The notes under the pieces were generated by a model, which did not search any database, was not told the DNA's origin, and saw only the letters and a list, made by a program, of their open reading frames with translations. Of a stretch of DNA of 64,000 bases, positions 36,150-45,280 are shown in pieces. Location of the stretch: positions 868,001-932,000 of the forward strand of contig NZ_SROX01000001.1 in assembly GCF_013141915.1 (NCBI RefSeq), given 5' to 3'. Numbering within the stretch: position 1 is the first letter of the stretch; every line of letters begins with the position of its first letter. Origin of the DNA: Cupriavidus necator (GTDB taxonomy: Bacteria > Pseudomonadota > Gammaproteobacteria > Burkholderiales > Burkholderiaceae). The translations under genes and the position numbers were made by a program.

Positions 36150-36385
36150 GGCGGGCCGCTGTTTCATGGCTGATACAAACGGTGCCGCCCGGCATGCCCG
36201 GCACGGCGGCATCTCCCGCTCTGCGGCCCCCCACGTCGGCTGGCGCGCGAAATGCATCGGTATGGGGTTGCTCGGAGCCTCCGGTGCTGCGCCGGAAAGC
36301 CCTGAACCACTGCCCCGGCTTGCTGCGATGAAAGGCGTGCGCAACCGGGACGGCGTTCGATCGATCCTTTACCGGAGATCCCGCC

Positions 36386-36679
36386 ATGACCCGCTATATC
36401 GTGCTAGCCAGCTTCACCGACCAGGGCATCCGCGCCGTCAAGGACACCGCAAAGCGCGCCGTCGCGGTGCGCGAAATGGGCGCACGCTTCGGGGTGCAGA
36501 TGAAAGACATCTACTGGACCCTGGGCAAATACGACGTCGTGCTGACCGTCGAGGCACAAGATGACGCCAGCATGACCGCGTTCGGCCTGGCGGTCGGCGC
36601 GCTTGGCAACGTGCGCACGCAAACGCTGAGGGCGTTCAATGCCGACGAGATCCAGGAGATTCTCGACAAGATGAGTTGA
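36386..36679 (+). CDS. GYD-domain protein
   Basis: Small protein of 97 residues of the GYD family: RYIVLASFTDQGIRAVKDTA, DIYWTLGKYDVVLTVEAQDD and a C-terminal RAFNADEIQEIL. The GYD signature here reads GKYD. These proteins have a ferredoxin-like fold and unknown role. CCGGAG lies about 8 nt upstream of the ATG. Confidence 0.85.
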   Translation: MTRYIVLASFTDQGIRAVKDTAKRAVAVREMGARFGVQMKDIYWTLGKYDVVLTVEAQDDASMTAFGLAVGALGNVRTQTLRAFNADEIQEILDKMS

Positions 36680-36843
36680 GCCGGCTGCCCGTCCTGAAAC
36701 ACGCCCGTCATGGTTCATGGCGGGCGTTGTCGCTTCTGGCTGGTGGCATGCTTCCTGATTTCCGACGGCCGTGTCAGACGGCGCCCGATATCTCGCCGGC
36801 GCGCCGAAGTCGACACTCAGACTGCCAACTTCGGGAGAGCGCC

Positions 36844-37068
36844 ATGCCAGGCAAGAATATCCACGTCGTGCCCACCTACAACGGCTGGGCAGTCGAAGCG
36901 GAAGGACGCTCCGGCAGCCAGCAGCGATTCACCTCAATGGCTCATGCGATTGCCACCGGCAGGGAGAAGGCCAGGCGCGCCAAGGTTGAATTGCTGATCC
37001 ACGGCAGAGACCATCAGATCCTGGAGCGGAACGCCTTTGGAAACGCTCCGGGCGACCTCGACGGGTAG
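36844..37068 (+). CDS. DUF2188 protein
   Basis: Protein of 74 residues: KNIHVVPTYNGWAVEAEGRS, then a block with AIATGREKARRAKVELLIHG. This is the DUF2188 pattern (GWAV...A...A...A...L.IH...G.I). Function unknown. GGGAGAG lies about 5 nt before the start. It is 49 bp upstream of the AI-2E transporter, which its 3' end may help to translate. Confidence 0.75.
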   Translation: MPGKNIHVVPTYNGWAVEAEGRSGSQQRFTSMAHAIATGREKARRAKVELLIHGRDHQILERNAFGNAPGDLDG

Positions 37069-37117
37069 TGGCAGGGGTACCATCGGCATCGTTGCTTCGG
37101 CGAACCTGAAAAATACG

Positions 37118-38164
37118 ATGCGCAATCTGAAAGGTTTTTACATCCTCCTGGTCACCGTCACCGTTGCGTTCATCTGGATACTGCTGCCCTTCTACAGCGC
37201 GATTCTGTGGGGCACCATACTGGCTATCCTGTTTCATCCCATGAACCGAAGGCTCACGGTGCGCTTTGGCAACCGGGAAAACCTTGCAGCGCTGACGACG
37301 CTGCTGGTTTGCGTTCTGATGGCGATTGTGCCGGTGTTCCTGATGATTGCCACGCTTGCGCAAGAAGTGGCACTTGCCTACCAGCAGATCAAGACTGGTA
37401 AATGGGATTTCGGGCAGTACTTCCGCACCGCCGTGCAGGCGCTGCCGGATTCCGTCGAGACGTGGTTGAACCAGATGGGGTTGGCCGACGTAGCGGGCTT
37501 GCAGGCGAAACTGACCGAAGGTGCCGGCCGGATCAGCCAGTTCATGGCGGCGCAGGCTGTCACCATTGGCCAGAACACGCTGCAGTTCGCGGTCGGCCTC
37601 GGCATCATGCTGTACCTGGTGTTTTTCCTGCTCCGCGATGGTACGGCCATTTCCAATCGCATCCGCAAGGCCCTGCCGCTGAACGACGCGCACACCCGCC
37701 GGCTGGTCGGCCGCTTCACCACGGTCGTCCGCGCCACGGTCAAGGGCAACGTCGTCGTGGCCGCGGTGCAGGGAATACTGGGGGGCCTGGCTTTCCTGCT
37801 GCTGGGCATCAACGGCGCGTTGCTGTGGGGCACGCTGATGGCGTTTCTCTCCCTGCTGCCGGCGATTGGCGCTGCGCTGGTCTGGGGTCCGGCCGCGGTG
37901 TATTTCCTGTTGGCGGGCCCTGCCTGGAAAGGCATCGCGCTGATTGTCATCGGCACCCTTGTCATTGGCGTGGTGGACAACCTGCTTCGTCCTGTGCTGG
38001 TCGGCAAGGACACCAAGTTGCCGGACTGGGTGGTCCTGATATCCACCTTGGGCGGCATGTCAGTTTTTGGCATCAACGGCTTTGTGATCGGTCCGCTGAT
38101 TGCTGCGCTGTTTATTTCCTGCTGGGATATGTCGGTGATCGAGGATCGCGACCAGCCCATGTGA
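37118..38164 (+). CDS. AI-2E-family membrane transporter
   Basis: Integral membrane protein of 348 residues with about eight transmembrane segments: two N-terminal (YILLVTVTVAFIWILLPF; ILWGTILAILFHP), a third near 70-90, a soluble central region, and five C-terminal. The FHPMNRRL and DNLLRPVLVGKDTKLPDW motifs are characteristic of the AI-2E/PerM family. Such proteins export small molecules or ions in some bacteria; a role in quorum signal transport is not implied. Confidence 0.85.
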   Translation: MRNLKGFYILLVTVTVAFIWILLPFYSAILWGTILAILFHPMNRRLTVRFGNRENLAALTTLLVCVLMAIVPVFLMIATLAQEVALAYQQIKTGKWDFGQYFRTAVQALPDSVETWLNQMGLADVAGLQAKLTEGAGRISQFMAAQAVTIGQNTLQFAVGLGIMLYLVFFLLRDGTAISNRIRKALPLNDAHTRRLVGRFTTVVRATVKGNVVVAAVQGILGGLAFLLLGINGALLWGTLMAFLSLLPAIGAALVWGPAAVYFLLAGPAWKGIALIVIGTLVIGVVDNLLRPVLVGKDTKLPDWVVLISTLGGMSVFGINGFVIGPLIAALFISCWDMSVIEDRDQPM

Positions 38165-38245
38165 CCGGCGGCGAGCCCTCCGCGCACCTGCCTCGGCAAC
38201 GAGGTGGCGTCTCGCCCGCCATGCGAAACACCACCCTGCTTGCGC

Positions 38246-41068
38246 CTAGACCGAAGCAGGCTCCAGGATCTGCCCGCCCCCGTAGCTGGACTGCACCGGC
38301 ACCTGCCCGCCCGCCGTCATCCTGATCGCGCAGTACTTGAACTCCGGGATCTTGCCGAACGGATCCAGCGCCGCGTTGGTCAGCTTGTTGATCGCCGCCT
38401 CGTAATAGCAGAACGGCACGAACACGGCACCGCGCGGGGTGCCGGCGTCGGCGCGCGCGTAGAGCGTGACCTCGCCGCGCCGGGACGCCAGCGTCACCAC
38501 GCCGCCCGGCATGCCGCCGAGCGCGTCCAGGTCAAGCGGGTGCACCAGCGCCACCGGATCGGGTTCGATCGCGTCCAGCACGCCGGCGCGTCGGGTCATG
38601 CTGCCGGTATGCCAATGCTCGAGCTGGCGCCCGGTGATCAGCACCATCGGGTAGTCGGCGTCGGGCCGCTCGGCCGCCGGGATGATGTCGGCCGGCACGA
38701 AGCGCCCGCGGCCGGTGGCGGTGGGGAAGCTGTCGACAAAGATCACCGGCTCGCCCGGGTCGCCCTCTTCCTTGCACGGATAGGTCACGGCGTGCTCGCG
38801 CTCGAGCCGCTCCCAGGTCACGCCGGCGATGCTGGGCATGGCGTGGCGCATCTCGTCGAACACTTCGGCCACGCTGGCGTAATGCCAGTCCAGCCCCAGC
38901 TGCGCCGCCATCTGCTGGATGATCCACAGGTCCTGGCGCGCCTGCCCCGGCGGCTCGAGGGCCTGCCGCCCGAGCTGCACGGTGCGGTCGGTGTTGGTAA
39001 AGGTGCCGGTCTTTTCGGGGAAGGCCGAGGCCGGCAGCACCACGTCGGCCAGGTAGGCGGTCTCGGTGAGGAAGATGTCCTGCACCACCAGGTGGTCGAG
39101 CGACGCCAGCGCCGCGCGCGCATGCTCGGCGTCGGGGTCGGACATCGCCGGGTTCTCGCCCATGATGTACATGCCGCGTACCTCGCCGCGCTCGATCGCC
39201 TGCATCACCTCGACCACGGTCAGGCCGGGCTGGTGGTCCAGCGGCATGCCCCACAGTGCCTCGAAGCTGGCGATCGCCAGCGGATCATCCACGCGCCGGT
39301 AGTCCGGGTACATCATCGGGATCAGGCCGGCGTCGGATGCGCCCTGCACGTTGTTCTGGCCGCGTAGCGGATGCAGGCCGGTGCCCGGCCGGCCGATCTG
39401 CCCGGTCATCAGCGCCAGCGCGATCAGGCAGCGCGCGTTGTCGGTGCCGTGCACGTGCTGCGACACGCCCATGCCCCACAGGATCATCGAGGCCTTCGAG
39501 GTGGCATAGACGCGCGCGACTTCGCGGATGGTCTCGGCGTCGATGCCGCAGACCGGCGCCATCAGCTCGGGACTGTAGGCGGCGACGTTGCGCTGCAGTT
39601 CGTCGAAGCCGATGGTGCGGCTGTCGATGAAGCCACGATCGACCAGGCCCTCGTTGACGATCACATGCATCATCGCGTTGAGCAGCGCCACGTCGGCATC
39701 GGGCTTGAACTGCAGGAAGCGCCAGGCGAAGCGCGCCAGGTCGGAGCGGCGCGGATCGGCCACGATCAGCCTGGTACCGTTCTTCACGGCGTTCTTGATC
39801 CAGCTGGCCGCGACCGGGTGGTTCACGGTCGGGTTGGCGCCGATCACGATCACGACCTCGGCCTTGTCGACATCCATCACCGGGTTCGACACCGCGCCCG
39901 AGCCGATGCCTTCCAGCAGCGCCGCCACCGACGAGGCATGGCACAGCCGCGTGCAATGGTCGACGTTGTTGCTGCCAAAGCCGGTGCGCACCAGCTTCTG
40001 GAACAGGTAAGCCTCTTCGTTGCTGCCCTTGGCCGAGCCAAACCCGGCCAGCGCACGCTTGCCATGCGAGTCGCGGATCTGCGCGAGCTTGCCGCCGGCG
40101 AGCGCCAGCGCCTCTTCCCACGAGGCTTCGCGGAACACCTCCATGACGTGGTCCGGGTCCATGACGAAATCGCCGCGTTTGGCCACGCCTTCGCGGCGCA
40201 CCAGCGGCACGGTCAGCCGCTGCGGGTGCTGCACGTAGTCGAAACCGTAGCGGCCCTTCACGCACAGCCGCTGGTGGTTGGCGGGGCCGTCGCGGCCTTC
40301 CACGAACAGGATGCGGTTGTCCTTGACGTTGTAGGTCAGCTGGCAACCCACGCCGCAATACGGGCACACCGATTCCACCTGCTTGTCGGGAACGGCCAGC
40401 GCCACGTCGCGCGCCGGCATCAGTGCGCCGGTGGGACAGGCCTGCACGCACTCGCCGCAGGCGACGCAGGTGGAAGCGCCCATGGGATCGTCCATGTCGA
40501 ACACGATGCGGGCTTCGTCGCCACGCAGCGCCAGTCCGATCACGTCGTTGACCTGCTCGTCGCGGCAGGCGCGCAGGCAGCGGGTGCACTGGATGCAGGC
40601 ATCCAGGTTGACCGCGATGGCCGGGTGCGACAGGTCCGCCGCGACGCGCTCGCGCGGGGCGAAGCGGGGCTTGCCGACCTCCAGCTTGGCGGCCCACTGG
40701 TCCAGTTCGTTGTGGCGGGTGTAGTCGGCCTCCGGCATGTCCGACTGCAGCAGTTCCAGCACGGTGCGCTGGGCCCGGCGGGCGCGCTCGGACTCGGTCT
40801 GCACCTGCATGCCGGCGGCCGGGTAGCGGCAGCAGGACGGCGCCAGCACGCGCTCGCCCTGGATCTCGACCATGCAGGCGCGGCAATTGCCGGCCGGCTC
40901 CAGGCCGTCCTTGTAGCACAGGTGCGGCACGTCAAAGCCTTCGCGCTGCGCCACCTTGAGCAGGCTTTCGCCCGGCTGCGCGCTCACTTCGCGGCCATTC
41001 AGGGTAAAGGTGACGGCGGGCTCGGCGAATTCGACTAGCGCGCGTTCGGCGCGGGTCAGTGCATTCAT
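38246..41068 (-). CDS. fdwA: NAD-dependent formate dehydrogenase, alpha (catalytic) subunit
   Basis: Catalytic Mo/W-bis-MGD subunit of 940 residues. The N-terminus has a [2Fe-2S] domain (Cys51, 62, 65, 79) and a NuoG-like iron-sulfur region (CIQCTRCLRAC; CVACGECVQACP). The molybdopterin part begins with CPYCGVGC and has the active-site loop NNVDHCTRLCHASSVAALLE, where the second Cys is the expected metal ligand, followed by His. No selenocysteine. Together with a fused gamma-beta subunit gene this matches the two-subunit tungsten enzymes (Fdh1 of Methylorubrum, FdwAB of C. necator). It is last in the oxlT-fdwB-fdwA operon. Confidence 0.9.
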   Translation of the reverse strand: MNALTRAERALVEFAEPAVTFTLNGREVSAQPGESLLKVAQREGFDVPHLCYKDGLEPAGNCRACMVEIQGERVLAPSCCRYPAAGMQVQTESERARRAQRTVLELLQSDMPEADYTRHNELDQWAAKLEVGKPRFAPRERVAADLSHPAIAVNLDACIQCTRCLRACRDEQVNDVIGLALRGDEARIVFDMDDPMGASTCVACGECVQACPTGALMPARDVALAVPDKQVESVCPYCGVGCQLTYNVKDNRILFVEGRDGPANHQRLCVKGRYGFDYVQHPQRLTVPLVRREGVAKRGDFVMDPDHVMEVFREASWEEALALAGGKLAQIRDSHGKRALAGFGSAKGSNEEAYLFQKLVRTGFGSNNVDHCTRLCHASSVAALLEGIGSGAVSNPVMDVDKAEVVIVIGANPTVNHPVAASWIKNAVKNGTRLIVADPRRSDLARFAWRFLQFKPDADVALLNAMMHVIVNEGLVDRGFIDSRTIGFDELQRNVAAYSPELMAPVCGIDAETIREVARVYATSKASMILWGMGVSQHVHGTDNARCLIALALMTGQIGRPGTGLHPLRGQNNVQGASDAGLIPMMYPDYRRVDDPLAIASFEALWGMPLDHQPGLTVVEVMQAIERGEVRGMYIMGENPAMSDPDAEHARAALASLDHLVVQDIFLTETAYLADVVLPASAFPEKTGTFTNTDRTVQLGRQALEPPGQARQDLWIIQQMAAQLGLDWHYASVAEVFDEMRHAMPSIAGVTWERLEREHAVTYPCKEEGDPGEPVIFVDSFPTATGRGRFVPADIIPAAERPDADYPMVLITGRQLEHWHTGSMTRRAGVLDAIEPDPVALVHPLDLDALGGMPGGVVTLASRRGEVTLYARADAGTPRGAVFVPFCYYEAAINKLTNAALDPFGKIPEFKYCAIRMTAGGQVPVQSSYGGGQILEPASV

Positions 41069-41094
41069 GTCTGTCTCTCAGGCTCGGGCCAGCA

Positions 41095-42799
41095 TCAGGC
41101 CAGTTCGTGCGGGAAGTACTTGATCACGCAGTCGACCGGGTTCGGCGCGGCCTGCCCCAGGCCGCAGATCGATGCGTCGCGCATCACCGCGGAGAGGTCG
41201 TCCAGCGCCGCCAGGTCCCATTTCGGCTGGCGGATCAGGTCGAGCGTCTTGGCCGGTGCGGCACGGCGTACATTGCCCGCACGACTCGTGCTTGAAGAAG
41301 TGCATCAGGTTGCGCGCCGCCTGGGTAGCGCTGTCATGGTCGGACAAGATCACGATCGCCGCCGAGCCGATAAAGCAGCCGTAGGGCTGCAGCGTGTCGA
41401 AGTCGAGCGGGATATTGCCCAGCGACGCCGGCAGGATGCCGCCCGACGCCCCGCCCGGCAGGTAGCCGTAGAACGCATGGCCGTCGAGCATGCCGCCGCA
41501 GTATTCGTCGATCAGCTCGCGCACCGTGATCCCGGCCGGCGCCAGGTGCACGCCGGGGCGCTTGACCCGGCCAGAAACCGAGAACGAGCGCAGACCCTTG
41601 CGCCCGTTGCGCCCCTGCGCGGCAAACCACTCGGCGCCCTTTTCGATGATGTCGCGCACCCAGTAGAGGGTTTCGAAGTTGTGCTCCAGCGTCGGCCGCC
41701 CGAACAGCCCCACCTGCGCCACATACGGCGGGCGCAGGCGCGGCATGCCGCGTTTGCCTTCGATCGATTCGATCATGGCCGATTCTTCGCCACAGATATA
41801 CGCGCCCGCGCCGCGGCGCAGCTCGATGCGGGGCAGGCCCGGGATCGGCGGGTCCTGCTGCAGTTGCTGCAAGGCTTCGGCCAGCAGGGCGCGGCAGCCA
41901 GCGTACTCGTCGCGCAGGTAGATGTAGATCGCCGACACATCGACCACGTGCGCCGCAATCAGCATGCCTTCAAGGAAGCGGTGCGGATCGCGTTCCAGGT
42001 AGACGCGGTCCTTGAAGGTGCCGGGCTCGCCCTCGTCGATATTGACCGCCATCAGCCGTGGCGCGGCTTCGCTGCGCACGATGCGCCATTTGCGCCCGGT
42101 CGGGAAACCGGCGCCGCCCAGTCCGCGCAGGCCGGAATCCTCCATCGTGGCGAGCACGGCGTCCGCGTCGAGCTCGCCGCCGGCGAGGGACTTCAGCAGC
42201 GCATAACCGCCGTCGCGCCGGTATGCGTCGTAGTCGATATGGGATTCGGGCGCATGGCGCACCGCCTTGGCCTGCACGGCGGCGCCGATTGACTCGGCGC
42301 TGGCGCGATCGACCGGATTCTGCCCGACCAGCGCGGCGGGCGCCTTCTCGCAGCGCCCGATGCAGGGCGCGGCCACCACGCGCACGTCGGTGCCGAGCAG
42401 CGCCGGCAGCTTGTCGATCAGCGCCTGCGCACCGGCCAGTTCGCAGGCAATGCCTTCGCACACGCGCACGGTCAGCGCGGGCGGCGGCGCGATCTGGCCG
42501 TCGGCATCCTCACGCACCACGTCGAAGTGGTGATAGAACGTGGCGACCTCGTAGACCTCGGTCATCGACAGCCGCAGCTCGCTGGCCAGCGCCACCAGGT
42601 GCGGCATGGCGAGCTGGCCGTAGCGATCGTTGATGCAGTGCAGGTGTTCGATCAGCAGGTCGCGCCGGCGGGGCATGTCGCCCAGCGCCACGCGCACTTC
42701 GGCCAGCGCGGCCGCGTCGACCTGCCGGCCCTTGGGCTGGCGGCGCTTGCGCTGCCGGCTGAGCCCCGTCGCCTCGAGAGGAATGACAACCTGGTTCAT
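41095..42799 (-). pseudogene. fdwB: Formate dehydrogenase beta subunit (NuoE-NuoF fusion), frameshifted near the 3' end
   Basis: From ATG at 42799 the frame encodes a NuoE-like [2Fe-2S] domain (CEGIACELAG and APCIGRCEKAP) and a NuoF-like domain with the FMN site GLRGLGGAGFPTGRKW, the NADH-side glycine-rich segment GAGAYICGEESAMI, and the cluster motif ESCGQCTPCR. Just after CRTG, at about 41249-41256, the frame shifts. The correct family ending (KTLDLIRQPKW ... SICGLGQAAPNPVDCVIKYF) continues in another frame and stops at 41095. The uninterrupted frame runs instead to 41078 with an unrelated Arg/Pro-rich tail. It loses the fourth Cys ligand of the [4Fe-4S] cluster. This is either a real short deletion or a sequencing error. 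Confidence 0.88.
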
Positions 42800-42973
42800 G
42801 GCGTGCCTGGATATTGTTTGTCTAGGTGCGATCAGGAAGGCGCCCGGCGGGCCGCCCTCCTGTCGCGCTTTGTTGTTGTCGTATTGTGCTACCAGGCGTG
42901 GCCGCTGTGCAGGCATCGCAGCCGCCGCGCCCGGGTACTGCCGGCGCCGGCCGGCGCCGTACTGCTTTCTTCA

Positions 42974-44293
42974 TCAGGTCAGGTCTTCCGGCACGGTGCG
43001 GTAGCCCATTGGCGCGGCGGTGTTGGCATGCACGAACTTGCGGGCATGGGCCTCGCGCATCGGCTTGAGCACGAACAGCGCCATCACCGCGGTCAGCGCC
43101 GCCATGCCGGAGGCCACCATGAACACCGCATGCCAGCTGCCGGTGGCGGCGGTGATCACGCTGGAGAACGGCACCAGCAAGGCGGCCGTGCCCTTGGCGG
43201 TGTACAGCAAGCCCGCATTGGTGGCGGCAAACTTGGGCCCGAAGGTGTCGCCGCAGGTGGCCGGGAACAGGCTGTAGATCTCGCCCCAGGCAAAGAACAC
43301 CACGCCGGTCAGGATCACGAAGGCAACCGGATGGTGGCCGTACTTCGACAGCAGCAGGATACCGATGGCCTCCACGCCGAAGGCAAAGAACATGGTCCGT
43401 TCACGACCGATATGGTCGGAGATCCAGCCAAAGAACGGACGCGTCAGGCCATTGAGCACGCGGTCGATGGTCAGCGCGAAGGTCAGGGCCGGCAGGGTCA
43501 GGCCGAGGATGGAGATCGGCGCCTCGTGCAGGCCGAAGTCCTTGGCGATCGGGCCCAGCTGCGCGGTGGCCATCAGGCCGCCGGCGGCCATCATCACGAA
43601 CATCGCGTACATGACCCAGAAGATCGGCGACTTCAGCACCTCGCGCGGCGAAGCGTTGTAGGTGGCCGCAGCCTTCAGCGTGGTCTTGACGTCGCTCAGG
43701 ATCTTGGCCGACGGCGGGTACAGGGCCATGCCGAGGATGAACACCACCAGCCCCTGGCCAAGGCCGAACCACAGGAAGGCAGCTTCATAGCCGGAGGTCT
43801 TGATCATGTTGGCGATCGGCACCACGGTGAGCGCCGAGCCGGCGCCGAAGCCGGCCGCGGTAATCCCCGCCGCCAGACCGCGGCGATTCGGGAACCACTT
43901 CAGCGCGTTGCCCACGCAGGTGCCATACACCGCGCCGGCGCCCAGGCCGCCGATGGCCGCCGCGAAGTAAAGCATGGGCAGCGAAGAGGCCACCGAGTTC
44001 AGGGCCCAGGCCACCGCGCACAGCAGGCCGCCACCCACCACCACCGGGCGCGGGCCGTACTTGTCGACCAGGTAGCCTTCGATCGGCACCAGCCAGGTTT
44101 CGGTCACCACGAAGATGGTGAAGGCGACCTGAATCGCGGTGCGGCCCCAGCCGTATTTGTCGTCGATGGGGTTGACGAACAGGGTCCAGCCGTATTGCAT
44201 GTTGGCGATCATCGCCATGCAGATCACGCCGAATACCAGTTGTACCCACGGCGACGCAAAGCGCGACGTGGACTCCCTCTGCTGCAATTCCAT
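42974..44293 (-). CDS. oxlT: Oxalate/formate antiporter (OFA family, MFS)
   Basis: MFS transporter of 439 residues with twelve transmembrane segments (first: WVQLVFGVICMAMIANMQYG). Family stretches include GWGRTAIQVAFTIFVVTETW, GLGAGAVYGTCVGNALKWFP and NGLTRPFFGWISDHIGRE. It would import oxalate in exchange for formate. It is first in the operon with fdwB and fdwA, which oxidise formate to CO2. The operator-like TGATATATCA lies at 44405-44414. Confidence 0.88.
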   Translation of the reverse strand: MELQQRESTSRFASPWVQLVFGVICMAMIANMQYGWTLFVNPIDDKYGWGRTAIQVAFTIFVVTETWLVPIEGYLVDKYGPRPVVVGGGLLCAVAWALNSVASSLPMLYFAAAIGGLGAGAVYGTCVGNALKWFPNRRGLAAGITAAGFGAGSALTVVPIANMIKTSGYEAAFLWFGLGQGLVVFILGMALYPPSAKILSDVKTTLKAAATYNASPREVLKSPIFWVMYAMFVMMAAGGLMATAQLGPIAKDFGLHEAPISILGLTLPALTFALTIDRVLNGLTRPFFGWISDHIGRERTMFFAFGVEAIGILLLSKYGHHPVAFVILTGVVFFAWGEIYSLFPATCGDTFGPKFAATNAGLLYTAKGTAALLVPFSSVITAATGSWHAVFMVASGMAALTAVMALFVLKPMREAHARKFVHANTAAPMGYRTVPEDLT

Positions 44294-44925
44294 GATGTCT
44301 CCTTATAGCGGCGAACCGCCAAGGTGGAAGATGGGCGCCTGTAGACGCCTCTGCGTGACTCTCGGTCAAAGAACAGCTGAGCCGTTCTAGTGCTATACGG
44401 TATGTGATATATCAGGTAAGTCAAGCGTATTCTTCGCGGCTATGCAGCATCCTGCCGCGTTACCTGGAGCCGGAGCCTTCCCCGACAGCATGCGACTAGT
44501 GCGCAGACTGCATCAAAGGCCGTGCCGGCAGCATCCGGAGTCGTTGGAAATCAAGCAGTTGGCGTGCGCCCGCAGATCAATCGGCCGACACAACGCACCC
44601 GCAAGCATGCCGGGGATCGCCCCATCGAAAAACCGGGAAAACGATCGGTTCGGGAAAGTCCCTAGATGCAGACATGGATGCCTGGCGGTGTACGTATGGA
44701 CGATGAATCCTTACCGCGGGGACTGGACAGGGAGGGCGCGCTGGCTTGCGCACAGGGGACGTGGAGGATGCGTGCCGCTGTTCGCCGTTGCGAACGGATG
44801 GAGGGAGGAAGGAAGGAAGGCGGCCGTACACGCCGTGATTGGCGTGCTTGTCGCAAGGGATGCCGGCCGCTACAGCCCTTGCCTGATGCGCGTCTCAGCG
44901 TGCAAGCGTCGCGCGCGTGCTGGCC
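44294..44925. other. Intergenic region upstream of oxlT
   Basis: The first 130 bp are the oxlT leader and promoter with the shared motif at 44400-44414. From about 44420 to 44925 no gene is supported; open frames there lack ribosome sites and protein-like composition. A purine-rich run GGAGGGAGGAAGGAAGGAAG lies near 44800. Confidence 0.6.
44400..44414. promoter_or_regulatory. Motif shared by oxlT and the small membrane gene promoters
   Basis: GTATGTGATATATCA, containing the perfect dyad TGATATATCA. A copy with one mismatch lies at 45216-45230 upstream of the small gene. It is about 110 bp before the oxlT start. Probable binding site of one regulator, perhaps one of the two nearby LysR proteins or a GntR-type protein. 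Confidence 0.6.
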
Positions 44926-45144
44926 TCAGGCGTAAGCAAGTTCGCCAGCGGCCGGCACGATGCGCGACGGGCTGGCACGGCCCACGCCGTCGCTGTGCTG
45001 GTTCGAGCCCAGTCCGGCGAAGCGGCCATGGTCCTGCGCGGTGACCAGCATGTCCATGGGCAGGCGCGTGGCCAGCAGCGTGGTCACGGCCACACCGACA
45101 GCGATCAGGGACAGGCCAAGGGCGACGAGAAGAGCGACTTCCAT
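44926..45144 (-). CDS. Small single-span membrane protein
   Basis: Protein of 72 residues: an N-terminal transmembrane segment (MEVALLVALGLSLIAVGVAV and a few more residues) and a polar C-terminal part with GRFAGLGSNQHSDGVGRA. TGGAG lies about 9 nt before the ATG, within a perfect inverted repeat. A strong promoter (45181-45209) drives it. No family was recognised. Its position beside the oxlT operon and the shared motif suggest joint regulation. Confidence 0.6.
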   Translation of the reverse strand: MEVALLVALGLSLIAVGVAVTTLLATRLPMDMLVTAQDHGRFAGLGSNQHSDGVGRASPSRIVPAAGELAYA

Positions 45145-45145
45145 T

Positions 45146-45181
45146 TGAAAACTCCAGTAGCGTTGTGATCAGGAGTTTTCA
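45146..45181. repeat. Perfect 10-bp inverted repeat over the ribosome site and start region
   Basis: TGAAAACTCC (45146-45155) and GGAGTTTTCA (45172-45181) with a 16-bp spacer. On the minus strand one arm covers the GGAG ribosome site of the small membrane gene and the other touches the -10 region. It is either an operator dyad or, if transcription starts slightly upstream, an RNA hairpin that hides the ribosome site. Confidence 0.85.
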
Positions 45182-45230
45182 TTATATGCTGCGCCGCACT
45201 ATGTGTAAATATCCTGTATGTAATATATCA
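45181..45230 (-). promoter_or_regulatory. Sigma70 promoter and operator of the small membrane gene
   Basis: On the minus strand TTTACA (45209-45204) and TATAAT (45186-45181) are 17 bp apart, a near-consensus promoter. Directly upstream, GTATGTAATATATCA (45216-45230, plus-strand reading) matches the oxlT motif in 14 of 15 positions, the position of an activator site. Confidence 0.8.
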
Positions 45231-45280
45231 GTAGAAGATTTGCACTAATCCAACACGTCAGCAGCCCCGGGGGGTTGTGG

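Noticed and set aside
42942-42959. 18-bp perfect palindrome CGGCGCCGGCCGGCGCCG between oxlT and fdwB
   Set aside because: Simple GC alternation of this kind arises easily in such GC-rich DNA; no T-run and no loop, so neither terminator nor operator is supported.
44442-45044. Open frame of 200 codons upstream of oxlT
   Set aside because: No ribosome site, very high Arg content, overlaps the small minus-strand membrane gene that has a strong promoter.
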